Assembly: GCA_963721445.1 (NCBI GenBank)
Contig: CAVRIZ010000007.1
Coordinates: 61,726 to 125,725 of the forward strand
DNA: 64,000 nt
Source: DAIOEK01 sp963721445
GTDB taxonomy: Bacteria; Chloroflexota; Anaerolineae; Anaerolineales; Anaerolineaceae
Direction: 5' to 3'
A program made the position numbers and the translations under genes. Numbering within the stretch: position 1 is the first letter of the stretch; the number at the start of each line of letters is the position of its first letter. The notes under the pieces were generated by a model. It made no database searches, was not told where the DNA came from, and saw only the letters and a list, made by a program, of their open reading frames with translations. Positions 17,832 through 27,470 of the stretch are shown piece after piece.

Positions 17832-18734
17832 ATGTGGAGAAAATTACTAGCGATTTGTATTATCAGTTCTCTCGCTCTGGTCAGTTGTAAGGTGACATCC
17901 AGTGAGCCGACACCGAATTCAATCCTGAGCGAACCTTCACCAACAATAGTTGTAGCAACAGAAACACAATCACCTATCCCGGTTACAGCCATACCAATAG
18001 TCGTGCCAACAGTAACCCCGACTCAAGCTGTGGAATTGGTTCCTGAAGCGATCGACATCCAATACCCATTAAATGGACAATGGGTAAGCCCCACACAGGT
18101 TGAAGTGCGCGGGATATCGGATCCAACCTTTGAACAGAACCTGGGCATTCGTCTACTCACAATGGACGGTACAGAGTTGGTTGCAACGGCTACAATCGTC
18201 CAGGCGGATGCGGGTCAACGGGGCGGCTTTTCCACTTTACTTGTTTATGATGCCGGGGATGCAAAGGATGGAATGATCCAAGTGTTTTCGCGCTCGCCTA
18301 AGGATGGAAGTCTGGAGCACTTGAGCAGCCGGATGGTCAAATTTGGCAGCGGTACTCCAGCCCCTACAGCCAGTCAGCAACCACATGAGAAAATCTCTCT
18401 AAGCTTTGTCCGGATCGGTCAATCAAACACAAGGTTATTACTTGAAGGTGAAGGAACAGCGGTTGGGGTATTTGAGAATACCTTGCAATTTAAATTATGC
18501 GGTGATGGGGGTGTCGGTATTTCTGATTTCTTTTGTGGTGGTGTGGATAACATAATTATTGCTTCCAATATTTCGGTATCTGCAAGTGAGATGGGCAGCC
18601 CTGGCACTTTTAGTATCAGAGCTGAATTACCGAATGGAAAATGGCGTGATGGCCGGATAGTAGTATTTTCCATCTCTCCTGCCAATGGTCAGGTTGAACA
18701 CGCATCCAGTCTCATTATTCGCAATGGACCCTGA
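17832..18734 (+). CDS. Surface lipoprotein with Gmad2-like Ig domain
   Basis: ATG 17832 after GGAGG is the start; the frame is open upstream to 17700 but unused. Residues 1-19 form a lipoprotein signal ending LALVSC (lipid on Cys19). A Pro/Thr/Val-rich linker follows. A beta-sandwich at about 75-175 (IQYPLNGQWVSPTQVEVRG, then GMIQVFSRSPKDGS) matches the Gmad2 immunoglobulin-like pattern found in envelope proteins. A second, similar domain fills the C-terminus (about 185-300). Probably an extracellular ligand-binding or structural protein. The DUF309 gene starts inside its 3' end. Confidence 0.8.
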   Translation: MWRKLLAICIISSLALVSCKVTSSEPTPNSILSEPSPTIVVATETQSPIPVTAIPIVVPTVTPTQAVELVPEAIDIQYPLNGQWVSPTQVEVRGISDPTFEQNLGIRLLTMDGTELVATATIVQADAGQRGGFSTLLVYDAGDAKDGMIQVFSRSPKDGSLEHLSSRMVKFGSGTPAPTASQQPHEKISLSFVRIGQSNTRLLLEGEGTAVGVFENTLQFKLCGDGGVGISDFFCGGVDNIIIASNISVSASEMGSPGTFSIRAELPNGKWRDGRIVVFSISPANGQVEHASSLIIRNGP

Positions 18735-19116
18735 ACCAGAATCCGTGGATGTGCTGTTTCCAGACCTCGTTTGGAGAGGGATCGCGTTACTCAATAACCA
18801 GGAGTATTTTGAAGCGCATGAGGTCCTAGAGACAGCCTGGCGAGCTGAAAAGAAACCAATCCGAACTCTTTATCAGGGAATTCTTCAAGCAGGGATCGCG
18901 TATTACCACCTACGCCGTGGAAACCGGACCGGCACATTGAAATTACTTAACCGCGCGATACTCCATCTCTCTCCCTGGGAAAATATGACGAGTCCGGTCA
19001 ATGTTACGGATTTTCTTCATAACTTGCAGATCATGAGAGAATATTTGCAAAAAGAAAATGAAAAGGAGCGGTATCAAGAATATTTCCTGAGACCGCTTGA
19101 AATCACCCGAAAATAG
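18724..19116 (+). CDS. DUF309-family protein
   Basis: 130 residues from ATG 18724, overlapping the end of the lipoprotein gene. It carries the DUF309 signature: YFEAHEVLETAWR, then YQGILQAGIAYYHLRRGN. These are all-alpha proteins of unknown activity with conserved His and Glu in EAHE and a Tyr-His pair that might bind metal. The earlier in-frame ATG at 18685 is less likely, as it would overlap the lipoprotein more and has no ribosome site. Confidence 0.85.
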   Translation: MDPEPESVDVLFPDLVWRGIALLNNQEYFEAHEVLETAWRAEKKPIRTLYQGILQAGIAYYHLRRGNRTGTLKLLNRAILHLSPWENMTSPVNVTDFLHNLQIMREYLQKENEKERYQEYFLRPLEITRK

Positions 19117-19125
19117 GAATGACGG

Positions 19126-19767
19126 TTATTCTTCTTCGATCAGTATGACTCTGGCTGGAGCCCCATCGGAACCCTCGAGTTTAAGCGGAAGACAGAATAT
19201 CGAATAATAGCCTTCACCAACTCGAGAGAGATCTACCCCTTCGAGTATGACTACACCCGCCTTCAATAAAGCTTCATGCGTGGGACGGCTGCGTTTATAG
19301 GGAGAGATGGATAGATAATCAATTCCCACTAAGAGATATCCCCGTTCTACAAGAAACTGAGCTGCGTCTTCAGAGATACCGACAAAATCAGGATGAAATT
19401 CAATTGAGTTGATCTTCCAGTATTGAGAATTCCTGGTTTTAAATAGAATTCGCTTGCTTCCCTGTGGCAAGTACAGAGATTCCAAAACGGATCGTGTTAT
19501 TTCAGTTATTTCATCGGGTACTTCAACCACTACACAGAAACCGATCATTTGATCCAGTGAAATGGATTCAACGCTCGTTTTACTCTCATTAAGAAAATGG
19601 ACCGGCGCGTCGATATGCGTACCTGAATGTACTCGCATCTGTAGTTCGGAGACATTCGAGTTGGCGCCATCTTCGATCTTTTTCATTCGTTCAATCCGCA
19701 CAGATGGGTCACCCGGCCAGACCGGCAGGGTGGATGATAACGTTAATGTAATATCGTGAATACGCAT
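19126..19767 (-). CDS. Cyclase-family metal hydrolase (KynB-like)
   Basis: 213 residues with VHSGTHIDAPVHF near residues 46-58, the metal-binding HxGTHxDxPxH motif of the cyclase/arylformamidase family, and GIDYLSISPYKRSRPTHEALL, which contributes the second conserved His. Relatives hydrolyse N-formylkynurenine or related amides and esters using Mn or Zn. No tryptophan-degradation genes are nearby, so the substrate is unknown. Ends convergently 9 bases after the DUF309 gene. Confidence 0.85.
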   Translation of the reverse strand: MRIHDITLTLSSTLPVWPGDPSVRIERMKKIEDGANSNVSELQMRVHSGTHIDAPVHFLNESKTSVESISLDQMIGFCVVVEVPDEITEITRSVLESLYLPQGSKRILFKTRNSQYWKINSIEFHPDFVGISEDAAQFLVERGYLLVGIDYLSISPYKRSRPTHEALLKAGVVILEGVDLSRVGEGYYSIFCLPLKLEGSDGAPARVILIEEE

Positions 19768-19867
19768 GTTCTACCTCCGCGATTTCAATCCTGATAATGT
19801 TCTACCTCTTGGGTGAACCTGTTCAAGGGTAATATTAATATTGATAGGTTCTGACAGACATTCAGCC

Positions 19868-19873
19868 TATAAT
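19868..19873 (+). promoter_or_regulatory. Possible -10 box of thiolase gene
   Basis: Perfect TATAAT 36 bases before ATG 19910. No -35 at proper spacing. An A/T palindrome AATATTAATATT lies just upstream and could be an operator. Confidence 0.4.
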
Positions 19874-19909
19874 CAGCCTTAATGATAATACAGAAAACAG
19901 GGTAGCAAT

Positions 19910-21064
19910 ATGCGTGAAGTAGCTGTCATTGGTATCGGTCAGACAAAAGTCGATGAACATTGGGATAAATCCCTAAAAGAACTCGCCGGAGAAGCGATTA
20001 TTGAGGCGATGCGTGATGCCGGACGGGACTATGCCGATGCTGTCTTCGTCGGAAATATGATGTCCGGATCAGCGAATCATCAACAGCATCTTGGCGCGCT
20101 GATATCAGATTGGGTGGGGTTGCGTTACACCGAAGCCATGAAAATTGAAGCAGCCTGCGGATCTGGTGCCTCTGCTTTTCGACAGGGATTGATGGCAGTT
20201 GCCTCTGGCGAAATGGATTGTGTCATTGTTTCTGCGGTCGAAAAGATGACAGATTCCCCGCTCGCCGAGATCACCGCTCAGCTCGCTACAGCAGCGGATG
20301 CTGATTATGAAGCGGATATGGGATTATCTTTTGTGGCTCTCAACGCATTGATAATGACCCGCTATATGCACGAATATGGTTGGAAAAAGGAAGATTTCGC
20401 CGCCTTCTCCATCAACGCCCATGCCAATGGGGTACATAATCCCAAAGCTCGTTTTCAAGATCCGATCACCCTCGAAACATATCTCCGAGCTGGTATGATC
20501 TGCCCACCCATCAATTTGATGGATGCGTCACCGATCGGTGATGGGGCCGCGGCAGCGATCCTTGTTCCAGCCGATTCGATTCAATTGTCCACCCGACCCG
20601 TGGTAGTGGTTGCCGGATCTGCGGCAGCAACGGATACCATCGCTATTCAAGACAGAACGAAACCTTTATGGCTGTCGGCTGCAGAACTTTCCAGTAAAAA
20701 AGCGTATCAACAATCTGGTTTCTCCCCATCAGATATCGATCTTTTTGAAGCGCATGATGCTTTTTCCATCATGGCGGCTCTCTCACTGGAAGCTAGTGGA
20801 TTTGCCGACCCTGGTCAGGGGCCCCGCATTGCGAATGATGGGGATATCCTTCCCAATGGGCGTATACCTATTGCCACCCGTGGTGGACTTAAAGCCCGCG
20901 GCCATCCGGTCGGTGCGACTGGCTTGTATCAGATCACGGAAGTGGTCCAACAATTATGGGGCGAAGCGGGTGAGAATCAAATTGACGGGGCAAGAGTCGG
21001 CATGGCCCAAAATATAGGCGGCAGCGGTTCTAATATCGTGACCCATATATTAAAAATAAAATAA
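19910..21064 (+). CDS. SCP2-type thiolase / acetyl-CoA acetyltransferase-like
   Basis: 384 residues. EAACGSGASA holds the acyl-accepting Cys83, EAHDAFS is the third active-site block, and GGLKARGHPVGATG near 325-338 carries the catalytic His. The family makes or cleaves acetoacetyl-CoA or longer beta-ketoacyl-CoA. In archaea and some Chloroflexota such a thiolase works with a DUF35 protein and HMG-CoA synthase at the start of the mevalonate pathway; a mevalonate decarboxylase is present at 44.5 kb, but no DUF35 or HMGCS gene lies here, so that role is inference. Confidence 0.87.
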   Translation: MREVAVIGIGQTKVDEHWDKSLKELAGEAIIEAMRDAGRDYADAVFVGNMMSGSANHQQHLGALISDWVGLRYTEAMKIEAACGSGASAFRQGLMAVASGEMDCVIVSAVEKMTDSPLAEITAQLATAADADYEADMGLSFVALNALIMTRYMHEYGWKKEDFAAFSINAHANGVHNPKARFQDPITLETYLRAGMICPPINLMDASPIGDGAAAAILVPADSIQLSTRPVVVVAGSAAATDTIAIQDRTKPLWLSAAELSSKKAYQQSGFSPSDIDLFEAHDAFSIMAALSLEASGFADPGQGPRIANDGDILPNGRIPIATRGGLKARGHPVGATGLYQITEVVQQLWGEAGENQIDGARVGMAQNIGGSGSNIVTHILKIK

Positions 21065-21132
21065 CGGTTTGATTTCTACTGTCTATATATTGAGTATATA
21101 GATTTAAAATTTAGAGTAACCGAATTCAGTTG

Positions 21133-21468
21133 TTATTTCTTTTTGGCAGGTAATCCGGAAACGTATTTCACACCCTTACCTACCCACTCTTGGAGACTGG
21201 CTTTCTGCGCATAACCTTCCGGCGCAACCATCACCCAACCAGCCATCGGATGACCCGACATATCGAATTCTTTTACATGTGGTTGAGTAAGCGCCTGAGA
21301 ATATTGCTCAGGCCCAATCCTGGCAATCAGGAATTCTTTGTGAATTCCGCAAACCATGTTTCCATGTAACAGAAACCCAATCCCGCCGAACATCCTTTTT
21401 TCTTCAAAACCAGGTTCCTTCACAAGGATTGTACGGATCTGTTCAGCAAGTTCTTCCTTCAAAACCAT
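21133..21468 (-). CDS. TfoX/Sxy N-terminal-domain protein
   Basis: 111 residues matching the stand-alone TfoX N-terminal domain: KRMFGGIGFLLHGNMVCGI near 23-41, AGWVMVAPEGY near 75-85 and a Lys-rich tail. In Haemophilus and E. coli full-length TfoX/Sxy activates competence genes, but stand-alone N-terminal domains are widespread with no proven function. Confidence 0.85.
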   Translation of the reverse strand: MVLKEELAEQIRTILVKEPGFEEKRMFGGIGFLLHGNMVCGIHKEFLIARIGPEQYSQALTQPHVKEFDMSGHPMAGWVMVAPEGYAQKASLQEWVGKGVKYVSGLPAKKK

Positions 21469-21676
21469 GCCTTCACCTCTCCTCCTTCAAATACCATTCA
21501 ATCCCTTGATAAGTATAAATCTATCTTTGTTAGCATATCAATGGATCGCCCCACCCTTTATCACTATGCAACGGATAAGATAATTCTGTCAGGAAATGTT
21601 ATGTAGAACGAATTCTCTTTGCGAATATTCAATTCAGGTAACCAATAAACTCAGATTTCCGTATTACAATTTTTAG

Positions 21677-22546
21677 ATGACTGCCTTGCTCAATGAAATC
21701 CATCTCAGAGATTATCGGAATCAGGTTTTCCGGAGTGATCCGACCGCCAGGTTGAGATCCGTAGATCAAGCATTGGAATTCATCCATAAATTGAAGTTGG
21801 TTGGATTCTGGCCGATAAAGGATATCCCGATCCCCAATTTATGGTTCGCCGTTGCTGGAGATCGTCCTGTCGCGGACGAGCACGACGATCCCGGTCATGT
21901 CACCTGGGGTTGGAAAGATACCATACTCAGCCAGAAAAAGGTGTTTTATTCCAGGATCCTTTGTAGGAGAACATTCTTTGTCAATCTGGACTTATTGCCG
22001 GCTCTCTATGCACTATCCAATAACTTTGGTGATATTCGCGAAGATCATTTAATTCTGTACGATGAAGGAAAGTTGACATTCTCTGCTCGGAATCTGTACG
22101 ACGCTGTGCTCCAGCATGGCGCATTGGATACTATCGAACTAAAACGGATCAGTCGATTCACAGGAAAAGCCGGTGACCTGGATTTCAATCGCGCGCTGAA
22201 TGAATTGCAAATGGATTTTAAACTTATGCCTGTTGGGATATCGGATAGCGGTGCCTGGCACTATTCCTTTATCTACGACATCGTAGGTAGGCAATTCCCG
22301 AATGTTGTCAGCCAAGCCGGGGCATTAGACCCGAGAGAATGCAGAAGAATTCTCTTACTTAATTATTTAAGATCAGTTGGTGCTGTCAGAAGATCACAAA
22401 TCGCAAGGCTTTTCCGCTGGGATAAGGCAGCCTTACAAAACTGCATTCAGCAACTCTCAATCCAGGGATTCCTGATACCCGACGTCAATTCTGAAAACAC
22501 ACCTACAACGGATTGGATCGCCCTTCCTGACCTGGTGCTACAATGA
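21677..22546 (+). CDS. Hypothetical protein, possible AlkZ/HTH_42-like winged-helix
   Basis: 289 residues, soluble, no signal peptide. The arrangement (an N-terminal helical stretch, VTWGWKDTILSQKKVFYSRI in the middle, a predicted winged-helix pair near 130-190, and a C-terminal RRILLLNYLRSVGAVRRSQIARLF helix-turn-helix-like segment) recalls the winged-helix DNA-binding family that includes the DNA glycosylase AlkZ. The catalytic QxQ motif of AlkZ is not visible, so activity is not predicted. It precedes the GH13 gene by 57 bases on the same strand. Confidence 0.55.
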   Translation: MTALLNEIHLRDYRNQVFRSDPTARLRSVDQALEFIHKLKLVGFWPIKDIPIPNLWFAVAGDRPVADEHDDPGHVTWGWKDTILSQKKVFYSRILCRRTFFVNLDLLPALYALSNNFGDIREDHLILYDEGKLTFSARNLYDAVLQHGALDTIELKRISRFTGKAGDLDFNRALNELQMDFKLMPVGISDSGAWHYSFIYDIVGRQFPNVVSQAGALDPRECRRILLLNYLRSVGAVRRSQIARLFRWDKAALQNCIQQLSIQGFLIPDVNSENTPTTDWIALPDLVLQ

Positions 22547-22603
22547 GGATACCTGTCTGCCAATTTCCAAACGATATCTTAATAAGACCCTGAGGCGAAA
22601 ATA

Positions 22604-25600
22604 ATGCGGGAATTTCATATTAATCGAAAGATCAGGGACACATACCACTTCGACGAACGACTGTATGAATTAGATGGAAATGTCGCATTCGTAGATATCC
22701 AGTCTGTTCGAAAGTTCATCCAACAGATCACAAGCCGATTGGATGAAGCCCAGATAGCAGAAAAAAACCTGACTGCCAGCCAGATCAATGCAATGGGATT
22801 GATCGATGAAATCTTGCATTATGTATTTGCACAATACCGTCTCCTGGTCAACCCGAAAGCTCTCGAACAGGTTGAAGCCCATTTGATTCAGGTTTTTGGA
22901 GCAGAAAAACTAACACTTACATTGACGCGTTTTTGCGAAGAATTCCCGCCTGTTCCTGTATATCAGGGAAAACTAACCCTGAATGCCTATCTGAATGATC
23001 CAATTGACGGACCAGCCAATCGCCTGGCTACCATCGAAGAAGTCATATTATTATGGCTTGCCAACACTAATCCCGCCTTTATGCAGTACGGTGAGTTCTT
23101 TGATGATTCTGAATTGAAAAAACAGACCATCTATCCGTCACTGATCACTTCAATCCAGGAATATTTCTCAACCCAGCCTGTATTTGGTCCTGACAATCAA
23201 GATATTTTGACACTTCTCCACTCGCCGGTAGTGGTTGCACCCTATTCCCTTACCGACCAACTTGCCTATATACGGGAAAAATGGGCAATCTTCCTTAAAG
23301 ATTTCCTCCTCCGAATATTGGGCGGATTGGATCTGATCAAAGAAGAACAACGTGCCATTTTTGGGGGACCCGGACCGGCTCACATCCCAGATTATCAAAA
23401 GTTACGCTCACTTATGGATCTGGACAAAGAACAATTCAGTCCGGATAGCGATTGGATGCCACGAGTTGTGCTCATCGCCAAGAATTCATATGTGTGGCTT
23501 TATCAACTCACCCGTAAATATGGTCGTGAGATTTATCGTTTGGACCAAATCCCAGATGAGGAGCTTGATTTTCTGTCCCAAGCAGGCATAACCGGCTTGT
23601 GGCTGATCGGTTTGTGGGAGAGAAGTAAAGCCTCGGAAAACATCAAACGGATGTGTGGCAACCCGGAAGCTGTTGCCTCAGCCTATTCCATAGCGAAATA
23701 TCAGATTGCAGAGGATCTGGGTGGTGAACTTGCCTTGCAGAATCTCAAACAGCGAGCCTGGCAGCGTGGAATCAGACTGGCCAGTGATATGGTTCCCAAC
23801 CACATGGGGATCGATTCAGATTGGCTTACCCATGAACCGGATGATTTTATCGCCCTGGATCACTCCCCATTTCCTTCCTATACATTCAATGGGCAGAACC
23901 TGTCTCGTGATCCGGGAATTGGCATATTTCTCGAAGATCATTATTACAATCGCACGGATGCATCTGTTGTCTTTAAATGGGTCGATTTTCACACCGGTAG
24001 AGAGAAATTCATTTATCACGGCAATGATGGAACGAATATGCCGTGGAATGATACAGCCCAACTCAACTATTTGTTATCCGATGTCCGCGAAAAAGTCATC
24101 CAACAAATCCTTCAGGTTGCCCGCAACTTCCCCATAATTCGTTTCGATGCCGCCATGACCCTGGCGAAAAAACATTATCAACGGCTTTGGTTCCCTGAAC
24201 CTGGCTCTGGGGGTGATATACCGACTCGTTCTCAAAATGCATTAAGTAAGGGACGTTTCGATGAGCTTTTCCCGGTTGAATTTTGGAGAGAAGTGGTTGA
24301 TCGAACCGCCCGTGAAGTGCCAGACACTTTATTGTTAGCGGAAGCCTTCTGGTTAATGGAAGGATACTTCGTCCGCACCCTTGGGATGCATCGAGTCTAC
24401 AATTCCGCGTTTATGAATATGATGCGCAATGAAGAAAATGCCAAATACCGCAGTGTAATTAAAAATACGATCGAATTCGATCCGGATATTCTTAAACGTT
24501 TCGTCAATTTTATGAATAATCCAGACGAACGTACAGCCGTGGAGCAGTTCGGGAAGGGGGACAAGTACTTCGGGATTTGCCTGCTCATGGTTACTTTACC
24601 CGGGTTACCGATGCTTGGGCATGGTCAGATCGAAGGGTATTCTGAGAAGTATGGAATGGAATATCGCCGAGCTTACCTGGATGAGAATCCAGATCACGAC
24701 CTGGTCAGCCGGCACCAACGGGAGATCTTCCCCCTCATACACCAACGTCACCTTTTCTCTGGTGTTGAACTCTTCCGCATGTATGATTTTTATCGTTCCG
24801 ATGGCAGCGTCGACGAGGATGTATTTGCGTTCTCGAACGGTATTGGATCGAATCGGAATTTGATTCTCTTCCTGAATAAGTTTGCTTCAAGTGAAGGTAC
24901 GATAAATCAGTGTTCTGTCTATCTTCGAAAATCCGATGGAATCCAAATAACTGAATCACTGGCGCAAAATTTCGGGCTACATGCGGATAATGGCTACTTT
25001 ACGATCCTGCACGACGAAATCCAGGGATTGGACAATTTGATTCCGTCTTCAAAAATTGCTCACCAGGGATTGCATCTTCATCTGAACGCGTACCAATACT
25101 ACGCCTTTACCAATATTCATGAGCTGAAGGATGATGATGGGATTCTCCAGTCGTTGTACCAGGAAATAGGGGAAACACCCGTTTATGACCTTCAAGCGAG
25201 GATCCGTCTTATACGTTTCCGATCCCTTCATCAGGCATTCTCACAATTGATACACCCCGACATCCTCGGATTAATGAATCCAAAAACTGCACCTGTCTCC
25301 ATCGAAAACCAATTACATGATCTCCTCACCAAATTCCTGGATGAATTTAATCGCTTCTATCCGATCTCAGATGTATCGAAAATTAAGGTCGAGGAGAAAG
25401 TGCAAACTTGGCTTCAATTCTTGCGACAGCTATCGTCTGATATATTCCCCCCAGCTGTTCAAGATTCTGTTGTTTGGTACAGGTACTCCAAAGGATTGCA
25501 ATTTGCAGAACAATCCCCGCAAGATTTACTCTTGATCTGGACATGGATTATTCTCAATTCGATCAGTGACGCTACAAAGGGCTCTTCACGTGCGCTCACA

Positions 25601-26053
25601 GTATCCAATATTCTGGACGAATTTTCACTTGATACTCCACTTCTGGATGCACTTAGCTCCAGTGGACTATCAAATAATTTATGTTGGTTCGAAATCGGTT
25701 TGCTTAGATCAATCTCAGGTCTGGGAACACAATCGGACCTGTTGATCACCGACCCTGGTCAGTTCTGGCAATCCATTCTGAATGACAAATCAAACCAGAT
25801 CGTGCTCGGGTTTAACCAGACCGAAGGGTACAGTTGGGTTCATCAGGAAGCTATGGAGCGGTATTGTCTTTGGCTCGAACGACTTTCCATGCTAAACCTG
25901 ATTGTTTCCAAAGGAGAATGGACAATCCGGATTGAGAATTGGTTATACACAATAAAAGGATTGGAAGGGTCGCGAAAAGCCCTGCTCGATTCTGGTTGTC
26001 GTTTGGATCAATTCTTGGGTATTCTAAAAGATCAGCTATACAACGGCTCGTAG
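22604..26053 (+). CDS. Very large GH13 (alpha-amylase superfamily) protein
   Basis: 1,149 residues, far longer than a usual amylase. An all-helical N-terminal extension of about 300 residues precedes the GH13 barrel. Barrel motifs: DMVPNHMG near 393 (region I), IIRFDAAMT near 510 (region II, nucleophile Asp), LLLAEAFW near 577 (region III, acid/base Glu) and FMNNPDERTA near 638 (region IV, third Asp), so the catalytic triad is present. LPGLPMLGHGQIEG follows. A further 350 mostly helical residues form the C-terminus. No signal peptide, so it should act in the cytoplasm on an alpha-glucan or glucosyl acceptor; the substrate cannot be read. Its end overlaps the convergent GH57 gene by 18 bases. 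Confidence 0.85.
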   Translation: MREFHINRKIRDTYHFDERLYELDGNVAFVDIQSVRKFIQQITSRLDEAQIAEKNLTASQINAMGLIDEILHYVFAQYRLLVNPKALEQVEAHLIQVFGAEKLTLTLTRFCEEFPPVPVYQGKLTLNAYLNDPIDGPANRLATIEEVILLWLANTNPAFMQYGEFFDDSELKKQTIYPSLITSIQEYFSTQPVFGPDNQDILTLLHSPVVVAPYSLTDQLAYIREKWAIFLKDFLLRILGGLDLIKEEQRAIFGGPGPAHIPDYQKLRSLMDLDKEQFSPDSDWMPRVVLIAKNSYVWLYQLTRKYGREIYRLDQIPDEELDFLSQAGITGLWLIGLWERSKASENIKRMCGNPEAVASAYSIAKYQIAEDLGGELALQNLKQRAWQRGIRLASDMVPNHMGIDSDWLTHEPDDFIALDHSPFPSYTFNGQNLSRDPGIGIFLEDHYYNRTDASVVFKWVDFHTGREKFIYHGNDGTNMPWNDTAQLNYLLSDVREKVIQQILQVARNFPIIRFDAAMTLAKKHYQRLWFPEPGSGGDIPTRSQNALSKGRFDELFPVEFWREVVDRTAREVPDTLLLAEAFWLMEGYFVRTLGMHRVYNSAFMNMMRNEENAKYRSVIKNTIEFDPDILKRFVNFMNNPDERTAVEQFGKGDKYFGICLLMVTLPGLPMLGHGQIEGYSEKYGMEYRRAYLDENPDHDLVSRHQREIFPLIHQRHLFSGVELFRMYDFYRSDGSVDEDVFAFSNGIGSNRNLILFLNKFASSEGTINQCSVYLRKSDGIQITESLAQNFGLHADNGYFTILHDEIQGLDNLIPSSKIAHQGLHLHLNAYQYYAFTNIHELKDDDGILQSLYQEIGETPVYDLQARIRLIRFRSLHQAFSQLIHPDILGLMNPKTAPVSIENQLHDLLTKFLDEFNRFYPISDVSKIKVEEKVQTWLQFLRQLSSDIFPPAVQDSVVWYRYSKGLQFAEQSPQDLLLIWTWIILNSISDATKGSSRALTVSNILDEFSLDTPLLDALSSSGLSNNLCWFEIGLLRSISGLGTQSDLLITDPGQFWQSILNDKSNQIVLGFNQTEGYSWVHQEAMERYCLWLERLSMLNLIVSKGEWTIRIENWLYTIKGLEGSRKALLDSGCRLDQFLGILKDQLYNGS

Positions 26054-27466
26054 GAAGCTGAAATCATACGTTCTGCACCGGTCATACGTTTGAGCAAATA
26101 CGTCCTCTGCGCAAAGAGCTTTGTGCTGACTGAAAACGGCTCTTAGGGCCCTACCTGATTTTTTCGCTAACGAAAGCCCGGTAACTTTCTCAGTCAGATA
26201 AACAGCCTGGGCAACATAAGATACGTTATTGGTTGGCTCAATTCGATCAAATTCATCAAAAAACCATCCGCAGGAAGTAAACATCCACTGACGGGCTATT
26301 TGCGCTTGCATCAGTGTCTGCAACATGTCTAATTCATCATTCGAAATGGAACCAGAATAATGACTCGCGCAAAAAGCCGGCCAGGAATCAATACCTAATA
26401 TCACCCTGATGTATTCGTTTCGATCCTTCCATGGATCATCTGAATAGGCTTTCATATACGTGCTATAAGCCTGATCAAGATATTTGGCAATTTTATCTAA
26501 TCCTGTCCTCAATGGTGCCTTCCAGGTAGCATCAGGTGTACATCCACATGCTGTCATCCATCGAGCCACCCCATGATGGCAACTCCAGGAGGTGTTTTCG
26601 CGTATCTTGCACTTCTTTGATACCCCATACTTTTGCATGAATAACCCGGGATAAATGACTTCGATACCCCGGTTTTTTGTGGCACCATCTACCAGTCTAG
26701 CTAAGAATTTGTCGCGAAAAGGCTGATGATGCCCATATAATTCGCCATCAGAGGCAATAAGTAATAATTCTGGCTCATCAGACAGTCTTTCCTTTTGAAA
26801 ATAGGGTGCGACAAAATTGGTGAGAAACGTGTCCGCATTACTGGTTGAGGCAGGATCGAAACTGACTCTTGTGCTCAGATCCATGTGGTAAAAGAAAACG
26901 TCGATCGACCTCTTATTGCCAAGATCTACTCGGTAAGGGCGTCTGACATCGATATTCGGAGTCTCACTTTGCCAGGGTGCCAGGATCGTATACGTGATTC
27001 CTTGCTCTACCATGATTCGCAATGTTTCCAAATCCACTGCAGCTTCGGGCAACCACATCCCTTCGGGCGGGTGGCCAAATCGGTACGTAAAATCAGCAAT
27101 ACCCCATATAATTTGGGTCGTCTTATCTCTGCTATTTGCCAGTGGTAGGATCGTATGATTGTAAGGTTGCGCCATCGCATTTCCTACACTGTATCGCTTG
27201 TAATTCACCTGTTCTTGCTCAATGATCTTTGTATAGCTCTCGGGGTCGTATTGTTCCATCCATTGGAAGAGCGTGGGACCTATATTAAAACTGATATGTT
27301 CAAAATTACCCAATTTCGCATTGGGCTGGTAGCATTCCGCATGGATCTTTTCATTCCAATTTTTATACGGAGCGGTGCCAGCTTCTTTTGGTATTTCTCC
27401 TGTTAGAACATCCTGCCTTGGTGGTTGATAAAAATGCCCATGGATACATAATGCCTGATGTGACAT
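26036..27466 (-). CDS. GH57-family glycoside hydrolase
   Basis: The frame is open from 27562, but homologues start at MSHQALCIHGHFYQPPRQ, which places the start at 27466, five bases past the upstream stop; 476 residues result. ICIHGHFYQPPR-type openings with paired His, and GMWLPEAAVD with its conserved Glu, are GH57 features; ASDGELYGHHQPFRDKFL contains the Asp expected as acid/base. GH57 enzymes act on alpha-glucans (amylopullulanase, branching enzyme, 4-alpha-glucanotransferase). With the neighbouring GH13 protein it suggests intracellular glucan handling. Confidence 0.87.
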   Translation of the reverse strand: MSHQALCIHGHFYQPPRQDVLTGEIPKEAGTAPYKNWNEKIHAECYQPNAKLGNFEHISFNIGPTLFQWMEQYDPESYTKIIEQEQVNYKRYSVGNAMAQPYNHTILPLANSRDKTTQIIWGIADFTYRFGHPPEGMWLPEAAVDLETLRIMVEQGITYTILAPWQSETPNIDVRRPYRVDLGNKRSIDVFFYHMDLSTRVSFDPASTSNADTFLTNFVAPYFQKERLSDEPELLLIASDGELYGHHQPFRDKFLARLVDGATKNRGIEVIYPGLFMQKYGVSKKCKIRENTSWSCHHGVARWMTACGCTPDATWKAPLRTGLDKIAKYLDQAYSTYMKAYSDDPWKDRNEYIRVILGIDSWPAFCASHYSGSISNDELDMLQTLMQAQIARQWMFTSCGWFFDEFDRIEPTNNVSYVAQAVYLTEKVTGLSLAKKSGRALRAVFSQHKALCAEDVFAQTYDRCRTYDFSFLRAVV

Positions 27467-27470
27467 AACG

